Source: an uncultured Bacteroidales bacterium (GTDB lineage: Bacteria; Bacteroidota; Bacteroidia; Bacteroidales; Muribaculaceae). From it: a stretch of 21,886 bases of DNA. How positions within the stretch are numbered: position 1 is the stretch's first letter; the number at the start of each line of letters is the position of its first letter. Under the pieces are notes generated by a model. The model was given only the letters and a program-made list of their open reading frames with translations. It was not told the DNA's origin and ran no database searches. The DNA lies in assembly GCA_900554715.1 (NCBI GenBank), contig USIN01000005.1, positions 1-21,886 on the forward strand. Reading direction: 5' to 3'. This document shows, piece by piece, positions 14,461 through 21,886 of the stretch. The position numbers and the translations under genes were made by a program.

Positions 14461-14491
14461 AACAGGGCATCTGCCGTCATGGCAAATGCCC
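14457..14491 (-). terminator. Intrinsic terminator of the PUL
   Basis: The minus strand carries GGGCATTTGCC, an ATGAC loop and GGCAGATGCCC (14491-14465), an 11-bp stem with one mismatch, followed by TG and five T residues (14462-14458). It starts 52 bp after the stop of the last PUL gene. Confidence 0.8.
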
Positions 14492-14543
14492 CGTCCTACC
14501 AATTATATACCTTTCCTTGTTTCTGTCAGATACTTGCGGGAGG

Positions 14544-15425
14544 TCAGCGAATCATGACCTTGCTCGTCTTCGAGCCGCGGCGGCAGATATAGATGCCGTT
14601 CGAGGGATTCTCGACCTTAACACCGAGAAGATTGAAATATTCGGCCCCGGCGTTGTCGTCAGCGACAATTGACTCTACACCGTCATGTTTGCTTTTGGCG
14701 ATTGAGATAGAGTTGTCACCGATGTTGACTTTGACGTCATATTTGCCGGCTTCGGCGATTTCCCACTGGATGTCACCGTCCTGATTGAGAGCTATGCGGT
14801 TGGCGTCGGCGGCATCGCGGAAGTACCAGTAAGCGCCGTTCCACGAGCATGCGCCTTTGAGGACTGTGGCGATTTTGAACGAACCGACGGTGAATTCGAC
14901 GTCAGACGTCGAGAACTCGTATGGCTTCTCGGGATTCTGATAAAGCGGTGTGCCTTTCATCACATCCCACCCGTTGGGCGTGGCCGAACCGACCATATAG
15001 AGCGACGAAAGTTTGATTTCGCTCTCCTGATAGACCGATTTGACAATCTCGGCTGTCATGTTCTGTGTGTCGACAGTGATGAGATAGTTGCCGTTCTCGG
15101 CCACACGCAGTTTGTCGTAGCCTGTGTCGTCTTTGCCTTTGGCGAGAGCGACCTTACCGTCGGCGAGTGTAGTGCCGGGAGCGGCACCGAGTTCTTCATT
15201 GCCGAAATCGGGTATGGTCATGAATTTGAAATCCAGACCGGCCTTGAGATAGAGAGTGCCCGTATAGACGGCCTCGTCGGCGGGAGTCGAGACAAGTGAC
15301 GTGGCGTCGTCGGTCGACCAGCCATAGGACGTTGCCTCGCCGATGACCCATAGATTGCCGGCGTTGGCGCAGAAAGCTGTCGCTGTGAGTATGGCAGCGG
15401 CGGCAATGTGCTTGAAATTTTTCAT
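14544..15425 (-). CDS. Secreted SusE/F-type glycan-binding protein with Por-secretion-tail-like end
   Basis: Two domains of the kind found in SusE/SusF outer-membrane starch-binding proteins. The first begins GNLWVIGEATSYGWSTDD; the second begins SSLYMVGSATPNGWD and closely resembles the repeats of the five-domain lipoprotein at 19027-20940. The last 32 residues (EYFNLLGVKVENPSNGIYIC and onward) look like a type 9 secretion sorting tail. There is no lipobox; the signal peptide is of the ordinary Sec type (ILTATAFCANA). I chose the ATG at 15425 (293 residues) because it starts a normal signal peptide (MKNFKHIAAAA). ATGs at 15431 and 15446 are also in frame, and the latter overlaps the GH97 stop by 4 nt, so the start is uncertain. 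It is the last PUL gene. Confidence 0.82.
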   Translation of the reverse strand: MKNFKHIAAAAILTATAFCANAGNLWVIGEATSYGWSTDDATSLVSTPADEAVYTGTLYLKAGLDFKFMTIPDFGNEELGAAPGTTLADGKVALAKGKDDTGYDKLRVAENGNYLITVDTQNMTAEIVKSVYQESEIKLSSLYMVGSATPNGWDVMKGTPLYQNPEKPYEFSTSDVEFTVGSFKIATVLKGACSWNGAYWYFRDAADANRIALNQDGDIQWEIAEAGKYDVKVNIGDNSISIAKSKHDGVESIVADDNAGAEYFNLLGVKVENPSNGIYICRRGSKTSKVMIR

Positions 15426-15442
15426 TTCCATATTATTGTAAG

Positions 15443-17566
15443 TCATTTAATCGGTTTGATTGCGATGGCATATCCGCCGCCGGGGGCAGCATTCATCTTG
15501 AGTCGGGTCTTGGCATCGACTTTCTTTTTGGTGATGGTGTATGCCTGCGGATTCGTGCGGTAATCGGCATCGGGCGCATCGGCATAGATCGTGGCCTCAT
15601 ATTTGCGGCCTTTGTCAAGGAAGTCGAGCGGGAGTGTCGAGCTGTGGCCGTCCTCGTTGGCGGTGCAGCCGACAAACCAGTCGTCGGTGCCTTTGGCCTT
15701 GCGCGCGGCGACGATGTAACGTCCCGGCTCGGCCTCGAGATAGCGGCTCTCGTCCCAGTCGACAGCCACATCCTTGATAAACTGGAATGCGTCGAGGAAG
15801 CGGTTATAGACTTCAGGAACATCGGCAGCCATCTGCAGCGGGCTGTACATCGTCACATAGAGGGCAAGCTGTCTGGCAAGTGTGCTGTTGACGTGGCTCG
15901 TGCTCGAGGGATTGACCTTGCTCATATCCATCTCGAAGATACCGGGCGTATAATCCATCGGACCGCCCTGGAGGCGGGTGAAGGGCAGCACTGTCGTGTG
16001 CGAGGGCTTGTTGCCTGAGAATGACTCATACTCTGTGCCGCGGGCGCTCTCGTTACCAATGAGGTTGGGATATGTGCGGCAGAGACCTGTCGGACGCACA
16101 GCCTCGTGGGCGTTGACCATGATATGGTGCCTGGCGGCCTCGGTGACGGCATAGAGATAGTGGTTGTTCATCCACTGGCCGTAGTGGTGTTCGCCTCGGG
16201 GAATGATATTACCTACATAGCCGCTCTTGACCGAGTTATAGCCGTGTTTCTCCATAAAACTGTAGGCCTGCTCCATGTGGCGCTCATAGTTGCGCACCGA
16301 CGCCGAAGTCTCATGATGCATCATCAGGCGCACGCCCTTCGACCGCGCGTATTCATTGAGCATGTCGATGTCAAAGTCGGGATAAGGGGTCACAAAATCA
16401 AAGACATAGTCTTTAGAGTGGCCGAACCAGTCTTCCCAGCCTACATTCCAGCCCTCGACGAGAACCTGGTCGAAACCGTGTTCGGCCGCGAAGTCGATAT
16501 ACTTCTTGACATTATCGTTGTTGGCCGGATGCTGGCCGTGGGGCTTGGTCTTGCTGTAATCAAGACTGTCGAGCTTGACAGACGGCAGGTCAAAAGTATA
16601 TGACCACTGTTTGCCGCCGCCAATCATCTCCCACCATACGCCGACATATTTGACGGGTTTGATCCACGACGTATCGTCATAGGCACAAGGCTCGTTGAGA
16701 TTGAGAATCAGGTTTGACGAAAGCATGTCACGGGCGTCGTCGCTGACGATGACCGTGCGCCAGGGCGAATGACAGGGAGCCTGAAGATGCCCCTTGTTGC
16801 CCTGGGCGTCGGGCGTCAGGAACGATGTGAAGACAAAGTTTTTGTCATCAAGATCGAGATGCATGCATGAATAGTCGACGAGAGCTGCCTCGTGAAGGTT
16901 GATATAGAGGCCGTCGTCGGTCTTCATCTGGAGTGACGTCTGCACGCCTGTCGGCGAGAACTGAGTCTGCGAGGCGTTGCTGCAGATAGCCGAAGCCATC
17001 AGGCCGCGTATCTCTGACAGACGGCTCTCGGTATAGTCATATTCCTGGGTGTCAAAGTCTCCGGCAATCCACCAGGCCGTATGGTCGCCCGTCATGGCAA
17101 ACTGAGTCTTCTCTTCCTTGATGATGAAATATGTGAGCACACCTTCCTGAGGGAACTCATAGCGGAAGCCGACGCCATCGTCATAGACGCGGAAGCGTAT
17201 CTTCATCTTACGGTAGTGTTCGGGCTGGTCGAGACTGAGCAGCAACTCATTATAGTTATTGCGAATACTGCTGTTCTCGCCCCAGACCGGATGCCATGTC
17301 TCGTCGAAGCTCGACGTGGTGACGCCGGCGAGGGTGAAACCGCCCGTGAGGTCGGGACCGTCAGCCAGCTCGAGACCGAGAGTCGACGGCAGTATCACGG
17401 CTTTGCCCTTGTAATCGACACTGTAGACAGGCACACCGTCGACAACATCGGCGTGGACTGTAACAATGCCCGAAGGCGAACTGAGGTCGGCCGCCAGCGC
17501 CCCGACAGAGGCGTAGCTCAGGCCTGCCGTGGCTATCGCCACGGCCGCAAAGGTTCTGTATCTCAT
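15443..17566 (-). CDS. susB: GH97 glycoside hydrolase, SusB-like alpha-glucosidase
   Basis: A 707-residue GH97 enzyme: signal peptide (residues 1 to about 26), N-terminal beta-sandwich, a TIM barrel from about 290 to 580 and a C-terminal beta domain. Placed against SusB from memory, E371, E419, E488 and E512 fall at a constant offset of 20 from SusB E391, E439, E508 and E532, the base/acid and calcium-site glutamates of the inverting branch. The segment VKSGYVG has Gly where retaining GH97 members are thought to have the Asp nucleophile. Together this predicts an inverting alpha-glucosidase acting on alpha-1,4 or alpha-1,6 glucosides, probably periplasmic. The signal peptide lacks a lipobox. 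It follows the clan GH-D enzyme gene by 26 nt. The gene symbol indicates family only. Confidence 0.92.
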   Translation of the reverse strand: MRYRTFAAVAIATAGLSYASVGALAADLSSPSGIVTVHADVVDGVPVYSVDYKGKAVILPSTLGLELADGPDLTGGFTLAGVTTSSFDETWHPVWGENSSIRNNYNELLLSLDQPEHYRKMKIRFRVYDDGVGFRYEFPQEGVLTYFIIKEEKTQFAMTGDHTAWWIAGDFDTQEYDYTESRLSEIRGLMASAICSNASQTQFSPTGVQTSLQMKTDDGLYINLHEAALVDYSCMHLDLDDKNFVFTSFLTPDAQGNKGHLQAPCHSPWRTVIVSDDARDMLSSNLILNLNEPCAYDDTSWIKPVKYVGVWWEMIGGGKQWSYTFDLPSVKLDSLDYSKTKPHGQHPANNDNVKKYIDFAAEHGFDQVLVEGWNVGWEDWFGHSKDYVFDFVTPYPDFDIDMLNEYARSKGVRLMMHHETSASVRNYERHMEQAYSFMEKHGYNSVKSGYVGNIIPRGEHHYGQWMNNHYLYAVTEAARHHIMVNAHEAVRPTGLCRTYPNLIGNESARGTEYESFSGNKPSHTTVLPFTRLQGGPMDYTPGIFEMDMSKVNPSSTSHVNSTLARQLALYVTMYSPLQMAADVPEVYNRFLDAFQFIKDVAVDWDESRYLEAEPGRYIVAARKAKGTDDWFVGCTANEDGHSSTLPLDFLDKGRKYEATIYADAPDADYRTNPQAYTITKKKVDAKTRLKMNAAPGGGYAIAIKPIK

Positions 17567-17592
17567 AACTTATCTAACCGAATTTCTTGATA

Positions 17593-19014
17593 TTACTTCG
17601 AAAGTCTTACAATTTTACATCCATGTGCGGGCACCGTAGCCTTGATTGACGATGAACGTCCGTCGTCGGCATGACGCCACAGGTCGCGCTGATTGTATTC
17701 ACCGCTTATGCCGAGGCGGCTCAGGGCGAGGTCATAGGCGCGCGGGCTGTCGTCGCGGTTGAAGAGGCCGACGACATAATCGCCGTTTGACATCTGACCG
17801 TACCACACTTCATTGTCGCGGTCATTGAGCTTGTCAGAGAGAGGTTTGCCGACGAAACGGTCGGTGTTGAGCTCAAGCAGTTCGGCGTTGGTATAGAATC
17901 TGACATTGTCGCCGATAGTGTTATACTGGTCGGCCACAGTGACCGGACCGCCGGCCATCAGCTGGAGCGACACCACGGTCTGACGTTCGTCGTCGGTCTC
18001 GAATTTGTTGAGGCGTATGAAGTCACCGTCAAGGATTACGTTCTCGCGGCCCGAGATATGAGACCAGTAGGTGAAGCCGTCGAACATGTTCATGCAGTTG
18101 GGCCATGTCGTATATGACTTGCCCTTGTCCTGGGCCGAGCAGTGCCACCAGCCGCCGCCACCGGTGTCGCACACGATTCTGACCATATTGCCGTATTTTG
18201 CCTCGACTTCGGCGTCGTTGTAGAGGTGAGGCATGACAAGCGAGGTGAAGATGCCGTATTTCTTGGCCGACTCGGCGATGTAGGCCAGCGCGCGGCCGTA
18301 AGACTCGCGGCCGTAACCGCGTCCGACCACACCGATATTGCGGTCTTTGCCGTCTTCATACCACGACAGGAAGTCCATGCGGATATAGTCGATGCCCAGG
18401 TCGGCATAGTGCTTGAAGAAGCCGTCGATATACTCGCGGGCACCGGCATGGTCGGCCACAACCCAGTGGAACCAGAGGTCATTGGCCTTGGGATTCATCA
18501 CCTCGGTCGAGCCGTTGTAGTAGAGCGAGCCGAAGTTATGGTTTGTGCCTTCGATGACGGTCTCGCGCGGACCATGAATCCAGAGCGGATTGTCATAGAC
18601 GCCGACTTTCAGACCTTTGGCCTTGCATCTGGCAACGAGGTCCTTCAGCGCCATCGAGCCGTAATGGGTCATATAGCCCGACGCATCTTTGGCGAGCATA
18701 GGTATGAAGCCGTCGGTGCAGATCATGTCGTAGCCGTATGGCTTGAGGTCTTTGGCTACCCAGTCGATGATCTTGTCCCATTCTTCAGACGAGATGTCCA
18801 TATCAGCCTCGGCGATGCCCTGACGCTCGAGTTCATAACAGTATTCATAGACGCTCCAGTAGAGAGGAGCCTTATAGGTGTGTATGTCTTCGACCGTCGG
18901 GAGCTCGGGCAGCTCGAATTTTGGCGGACGGCGCATTTCAATGTCGTCATTGCATGCTCCCAGCATCACGGCAGCGGCGAGCACAGCGGCGGATATTGTC
19001 ATTTTTTTAATCAT
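17593..19014 (-). CDS. Clan GH-D (GH27-like) glycoside hydrolase lipoprotein
   Basis: A 473-residue surface enzyme. The signal peptide ends in lipobox L18-G-A-C21, and the following N-D-D resembles the acidic lipoprotein-export signal of Bacteroidetes, so it probably faces outward. The TIM barrel holds the nucleophile motif YIRMDF (D214) and the clan GH-D acid/base pattern R-x3-D (R279-IVC-D283). A beta-sandwich of the melibiase C-terminal type ends the protein. Relatives include alpha-galactosidases, alpha-N-acetylgalactosaminidases and isomalto-dextranases. The N-terminal MGWNSW motif of classical alpha-galactosidases is absent (APLYWSVYEY instead), and the Lys two residues before the nucleophile is Arg212. 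The substrate is therefore uncertain. Genes on both sides belong to the same PUL, with gaps of 12 and 26 nt. Confidence 0.8.
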   Translation of the reverse strand: MIKKMTISAAVLAAAVMLGACNDDIEMRRPPKFELPELPTVEDIHTYKAPLYWSVYEYCYELERQGIAEADMDISSEEWDKIIDWVAKDLKPYGYDMICTDGFIPMLAKDASGYMTHYGSMALKDLVARCKAKGLKVGVYDNPLWIHGPRETVIEGTNHNFGSLYYNGSTEVMNPKANDLWFHWVVADHAGAREYIDGFFKHYADLGIDYIRMDFLSWYEDGKDRNIGVVGRGYGRESYGRALAYIAESAKKYGIFTSLVMPHLYNDAEVEAKYGNMVRIVCDTGGGGWWHCSAQDKGKSYTTWPNCMNMFDGFTYWSHISGRENVILDGDFIRLNKFETDDERQTVVSLQLMAGGPVTVADQYNTIGDNVRFYTNAELLELNTDRFVGKPLSDKLNDRDNEVWYGQMSNGDYVVGLFNRDDSPRAYDLALSRLGISGEYNQRDLWRHADDGRSSSIKATVPAHGCKIVRLSK

Positions 19015-19026
19015 AATGATATAGAT

Positions 19027-20940
19027 TTAGAGGGCTTTAGCCTCGATTGTCCAGTTTTTGAGGTTGAATGTTATTCTATAGCGGCCGGCTTTGGTGACGC
19101 GCCATTTATAGTCAGGACCGGTCGTGTAGACGAAGTCGGGCGAAGCCACGCCTTTGTCGTCAATGACGCAGCCGTCTGCCGTCGGGCGCAGGAAGGGACA
19201 TGAGAATGTTCCGTCGGGTGCGAGACAGGCCTTCATCTCGCCGGTCTTGAGCTCGCCTTCCCATGTGAAGATATATTTCTCGGTCGAAGTAAATGCCGTG
19301 GCGTTGTCCATGCTCCAGCCTTCGGGTGTGGCGTCGCCGATCATATAGAGAGTCGCCGATTCGAGCGGAGCTTTCTCGTCGCTGCCGCCGAGTGCCTTGA
19401 CAGTGATGGTCCAGTGTTCGAGATCGAAGGTGATGCGGTAGTCGCCTGCCTCGGTGACAGTCCACTGGTCATCAGGCTCCGTCGTGTAGACAAAGTCAGA
19501 TGAAGCGACACCTGCCTTTGAAATCTCGACTCCGGCCGATGCAGGGCGGATGAACGGACATGAGAACGTGCCGTCGGGTTCAAGACAGGCCTTCATGTTG
19601 CCTGTGTTAAGTCTGCCCTCCCAGGTAAAGACATATTTGTTTGAGGCGTCAGCCGTTAAAGGCGTGGCGTTATCCATGCTCCAGCCTCCGGGTGTGGCGT
19701 CGCCGATCATATAGAGGGTCGTCGTCTCGATGGGTTTCTTATCATCACTGCCCGAGCCTGCTGTCTTCACGGCTATTGTCCAGTGCTCGAGGTCGAAGGT
19801 GATGCGGTATCTGCCGGCGGCGGTGACACGCCACTGGTCGTCGGGACCGGTCGTGTAGACGAAGTCAGGCGAGGCGACGCCATCGGCCGAAATCTCGACA
19901 CCGGCCGCTGCCGGGCGGATAAACGGACACGAGAACGTACCGTCGGGAGCGAGACAGGCTTTCATGTTGCCCTCGACAAGCTCGCCTTCCCATGTGAAGA
20001 TATATTTGTTGGCGGCGTCGCGTGTGAAGGCCGTCGCGTCGTCCATGCTCCAGCCGCCGGGAGTGGCGTCGCCGATCATATAAAGGGTCTCGCTCTCGAT
20101 GGGATATTTCTCGTCAGAGAGAGCCTCTTTGAACTCGGCTGTAATCTTATAGTGCTCGAGATCGAACGTCAGATGATAGATGCCGCCTTCGGCCACATGC
20201 CATTTGTAGTCTGGATTGGCGACAAAGATAAAGCTGTCGTTCTCGACACCCGAACGGTCGATCTTAACGCCGTCGCTCGCAGGACGCACGAAGCTGACAT
20301 CAAAGCTGCCGGTGGCGATACATGCCTTGAAGTCGCCGACGGTGAGCTTGCCGTCATATTCAAAGATATAGTCAGACTTTTTCTCGAGAGCCGTGGGGGA
20401 GTCGATGTTCCAGCCGTTGGGAGTGGCGTCACCGACGATATAGAGGACATCGGTAGCGATAGGCTCGGCAGGCGGCAGTTCCTGACCGCCGAGATAGCTG
20501 CTGCTCATCTTCCAGTTGCGAAGGTCGAATGTCAGACGGTAGAGACCGGCTTCGGTGACGCGCCACTTCTCGTCGGGGTCGCCGGCGTGCATCTGGAACT
20601 CGGCGTCGACGATTTCCTCACGGCCAATCTCCTCGCCGCTGTTCATCGGGCGGATAAAGCCCGCATCCCAGCTGCCTGTGGTGAGGCATAGTTTCATCTC
20701 GCCGGGATTGAGATTGCCCTCCCACGAGAACACCAGGACATCGTCGGCGCTCGGCTCGAGAGGTGTCGGCGAGTCGATGCTCCAGCCGTTGGGAGTGGCG
20801 TCGCCGACCATATAGAGAGTCGAGGTCTTGATCGGCAGATTGCCTTCGATGATGATGAGGTCTTTCTCATCCTCACATGCCGACATCGAGGCGAGAAGGG
20901 CCGCGCCGGTCATGGTATATATCAGTTTTCTGAGTTTCAT
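19027..20940 (-). CDS. SusE/SusF-like surface glycan-binding lipoprotein with five tandem domains
   Basis: A 637-residue lipoprotein: signal peptide with lipobox M19-S-A-C22, then EDEKD, an acidic export signal for the outer face. After a short linker it is built of five tandem domains of 112-124 residues: about 37-160, 161-280, 281-403, 404-525 and 526-637. Each starts with (T/V)LY(M/I)(V/I)GDATP-x-GW and ends with Y(R/H)(I/L)TF(D/N)L. The conserved GW tryptophan is a plausible sugar-stacking residue. SusE and SusF carry two to three comparable starch-binding domains, so five is long. Domains 3-5 are almost identical and hold a Cys pair (ACLAPDGTFSC or ACLEPDGTFSC), while domains 1-2 are diverged and have one Cys at that site. 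It lies between susD and the clan GH-D enzyme gene, the usual SusE/F position. Confidence 0.9.
   Translation of the reverse strand: MKLRKLIYTMTGAALLASMSACEDEKDLIIIEGNLPIKTSTLYMVGDATPNGWSIDSPTPLEPSADDVLVFSWEGNLNPGEMKLCLTTGSWDAGFIRPMNSGEEIGREEIVDAEFQMHAGDPDEKWRVTEAGLYRLTFDLRNWKMSSSYLGGQELPPAEPIATDVLYIVGDATPNGWNIDSPTALEKKSDYIFEYDGKLTVGDFKACIATGSFDVSFVRPASDGVKIDRSGVENDSFIFVANPDYKWHVAEGGIYHLTFDLEHYKITAEFKEALSDEKYPIESETLYMIGDATPGGWSMDDATAFTRDAANKYIFTWEGELVEGNMKACLAPDGTFSCPFIRPAAAGVEISADGVASPDFVYTTGPDDQWRVTAAGRYRITFDLEHWTIAVKTAGSGSDDKKPIETTTLYMIGDATPGGWSMDNATPLTADASNKYVFTWEGRLNTGNMKACLEPDGTFSCPFIRPASAGVEISKAGVASSDFVYTTEPDDQWTVTEAGDYRITFDLEHWTITVKALGGSDEKAPLESATLYMIGDATPEGWSMDNATAFTSTEKYIFTWEGELKTGEMKACLAPDGTFSCPFLRPTADGCVIDDKGVASPDFVYTTGPDYKWRVTKAGRYRITFNLKNWTIEAKAL
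19030..20832 (-). repeat. Five tandem coding repeats of about 360 bp
   Basis: Repeat borders on the minus strand are 20832-20461, 20460-20101, 20100-19732, 19731-19366 and 19365-19030. A conserved core coding for DATP-x-GW is seen at DNA level in all five (for example GTGGCGTCGCCGATCATATA on the plus strand near 19328, 19692 and 20057). The three distal copies are much closer to each other than to the first two, pointing to later duplication of a segment. Confidence 0.85.
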
Positions 20941-20965
20941 TGTCTTTCAGTGATATTGTGAAACA

Positions 20966-21886
20966 TTACTTGCTGTAGCCGGGATTCTGGACAAGCGCGG
21001 GATTGGCGTTGAGAATCGGGCGCATGATCGGGAATATCTCGGTGTCGCGCGAGGCGTCGGGGGTTTTGTCCCACCATGTGCCTGTGCTGAATTTGCCGAA
21101 ACGTATCAGGTCGATACGGCGGCGGCTCTCGGCGAAGAACTCGCGGCCCCACTCGGCAAGCATCTCTTTTTCGTCGAGCTGTGCCTTGCCTTCGGGCGAA
21201 TAGAGCACCTCATCGAAGTTTTCGGCGGGATAATTGCGGCGGCGCACGCTGTTGAGAAGTCTGGCGGCGTCGGCCTTTTTGCCCGAACGCAGCTTGCATT
21301 CGGCAAGCGAGTAGATAACTTCGGGAAGGCGTATCTCGGTGTAGTCGCTTTCCATCTGGTGGGCGTCATCGTCGCTGTAGAAAGGATATTTGGCAAAATG
21401 CCATCCCGAGTTGTGGTCGCCGTTCCTAAGGGTGCTGGTCTTGTTTGCCGGCCATTTGTCGGGCGCCATACCCTGGAAGTTGCCGACTGCGTCACGGATA
21501 TAGAGGTCATAGGGCTGCTCGGGAGCGCGGACACGGGCTTTCTTGCCGTTCTCGTCGATATATTCGAGATAGCCGAAGAGGAACATGCCCTCACGCTTGC
21601 TCTCGCCGAGATTGCGGTAAAGCTTCATGCGCTCGTCGCCGGGATATTTTCTGAAATTCTGCACCGGCATGCCGAGTTCGTATGTATAGAGATTGCCGTT
21701 GAGGTCATAGGAAGGAGACGCGGCATACTTGGTGTTGTGGTCACCGGCTTTGGCCTTGCGGTCATTCAAGTAATAACGGGCACGAGCGGGAACAGTCCAC
21801 CAGTATGTATCGCCCTGATACTGCCAGTATGAATAGCCCTGCGAGGCGGGGAAACCGAAGATGACTTCGTCGCATGTCTCATTGTT
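20966..21886 (-). CDS. susD: SusD/RagB family outer-membrane glycan-binding lipoprotein, C-terminal part
   Basis: The reading frame is open to the right edge, so only the last 306 residues are seen; the lipoprotein signal and N-terminal TPR region lie outside. Family landmarks are present: a TPR-like helix run (PEVIYSLAECKLRSGKKADA, then LLNSVRRRNY), the segment LAEWGREFFAESRRRIDLIR, FGKFSTGTWWDK and the end PILNANPALVQNPGYSK. SusD caps the SusC TonB-dependent transporter and holds the glycan for import. Its stop is 25 nt before the SusE/F-like gene. susC is expected just upstream, beyond the edge. An in-frame TTG at 21769 is internal and not a start. The substrate cannot be inferred from this part. 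Confidence 0.95.
   Translation of the reverse strand, partial: NNETCDEVIFGFPASQGYSYWQYQGDTYWWTVPARARYYLNDRKAKAGDHNTKYAASPSYDLNGNLYTYELGMPVQNFRKYPGDERMKLYRNLGESKREGMFLFGYLEYIDENGKKARVRAPEQPYDLYIRDAVGNFQGMAPDKWPANKTSTLRNGDHNSGWHFAKYPFYSDDDAHQMESDYTEIRLPEVIYSLAECKLRSGKKADAARLLNSVRRRNYPAENFDEVLYSPEGKAQLDEKEMLAEWGREFFAESRRRIDLIRFGKFSTGTWWDKTPDASRDTEIFPIMRPILNANPALVQNPGYSK

Noticed and set aside
19783..20691. 302-residue plus-strand open frame opposite the SusE/F repeats
   Set aside because: Its apparent repeats are the mirror of the coding repeats on the minus strand.
1..21886. tRNA, rRNA, CRISPR, riboswitch or prophage features
   Set aside because: Nothing resembling these was seen on reading both strands; intergenic spaces are short and explained by promoters, terminators or the repeat block. 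I could not run a covariance search.

Overview
The window looks like a chromosomal segment of a Bacteroidales bacterium with a fairly high GC content. A gut Muribaculaceae-type genome is my best guess, but that is an inference. The supports are a SusD-centred polysaccharide utilization locus (PUL) with a GH97 enzyme and SusE/F-type domains, promoters of the Bacteroidetes TAnnTTTG type, surface-lipoprotein signals (Cys followed by acidic residues), a BioG-BioC fusion, and secreted proteins with a Por-secretion-tail-like C-terminus. No rRNA, tRNA or CRISPR array was seen.

Layout. (1) Bases 1-710: an AT-richer Y1 (IS200/RAYT-type) transposase gene followed by a GTAG-preceded REP palindrome, a second small hairpin and a ten-unit 9-bp tandem repeat. 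(2) 711-3210, minus strand: a three-gene operon reading 3'-5' exonuclease, small membrane protein, gpmI, with a promoter at one end and a clear intrinsic terminator at the other. (3) 3244-7703, minus strand: a compact biotin operon bioA-bioF-bioGC-bioD in which every junction overlaps. It covers pimeloyl-ACP methyl ester formation and cleavage and the KAPA, DAPA and dethiobiotin steps; bioB is not in the window. (4) 7726-9506, plus strand: a secreted beta-propeller-like protein and a YaaA-family protein, divergent from bioA. (5) 9579-11320, plus strand: a secreted protein of unknown function with its own promoter and terminator. (6) 11362-11922, plus strand: a nitroreductase. (7) 11913-14462, minus strand: a two-gene operon of a family 2 glycosyltransferase and a Wzx-type flippase. 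(8) 14457 to the right edge, minus strand: the distal part of a PUL, reading susD (cut by the edge), a five-domain SusE/F-like lipoprotein, a clan GH-D glycosidase lipoprotein, a SusB-like GH97 and a two-domain secreted glycan-binding protein, closed by an intrinsic terminator. susC should lie just beyond the right edge.

How the genes work together. In the PUL, the lipoproteins and SusD would capture an alpha-linked glycan at the cell surface. The clan GH-D enzyme would cut it there, and the GH97 enzyme would release monosaccharide in the periplasm. The enzyme pair suggests an alpha-glucan or alpha-galactoside rather than a beta-glycan, but the substrate cannot be fixed from sequence.

Most of the window is ordinary Bacteroidales core and carbohydrate-use genes. 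The points most worth a second look are the transposase/REP/9-bp repeat block, three promoters whose -7 box ends only 7-8 nt before the ATG (near-leaderless mRNAs), a -33 box embedded in the terminator T-run of the neighbouring operon, the unequal age of the five SusE/F repeats, and the altered active-site motif of the clan GH-D enzyme.
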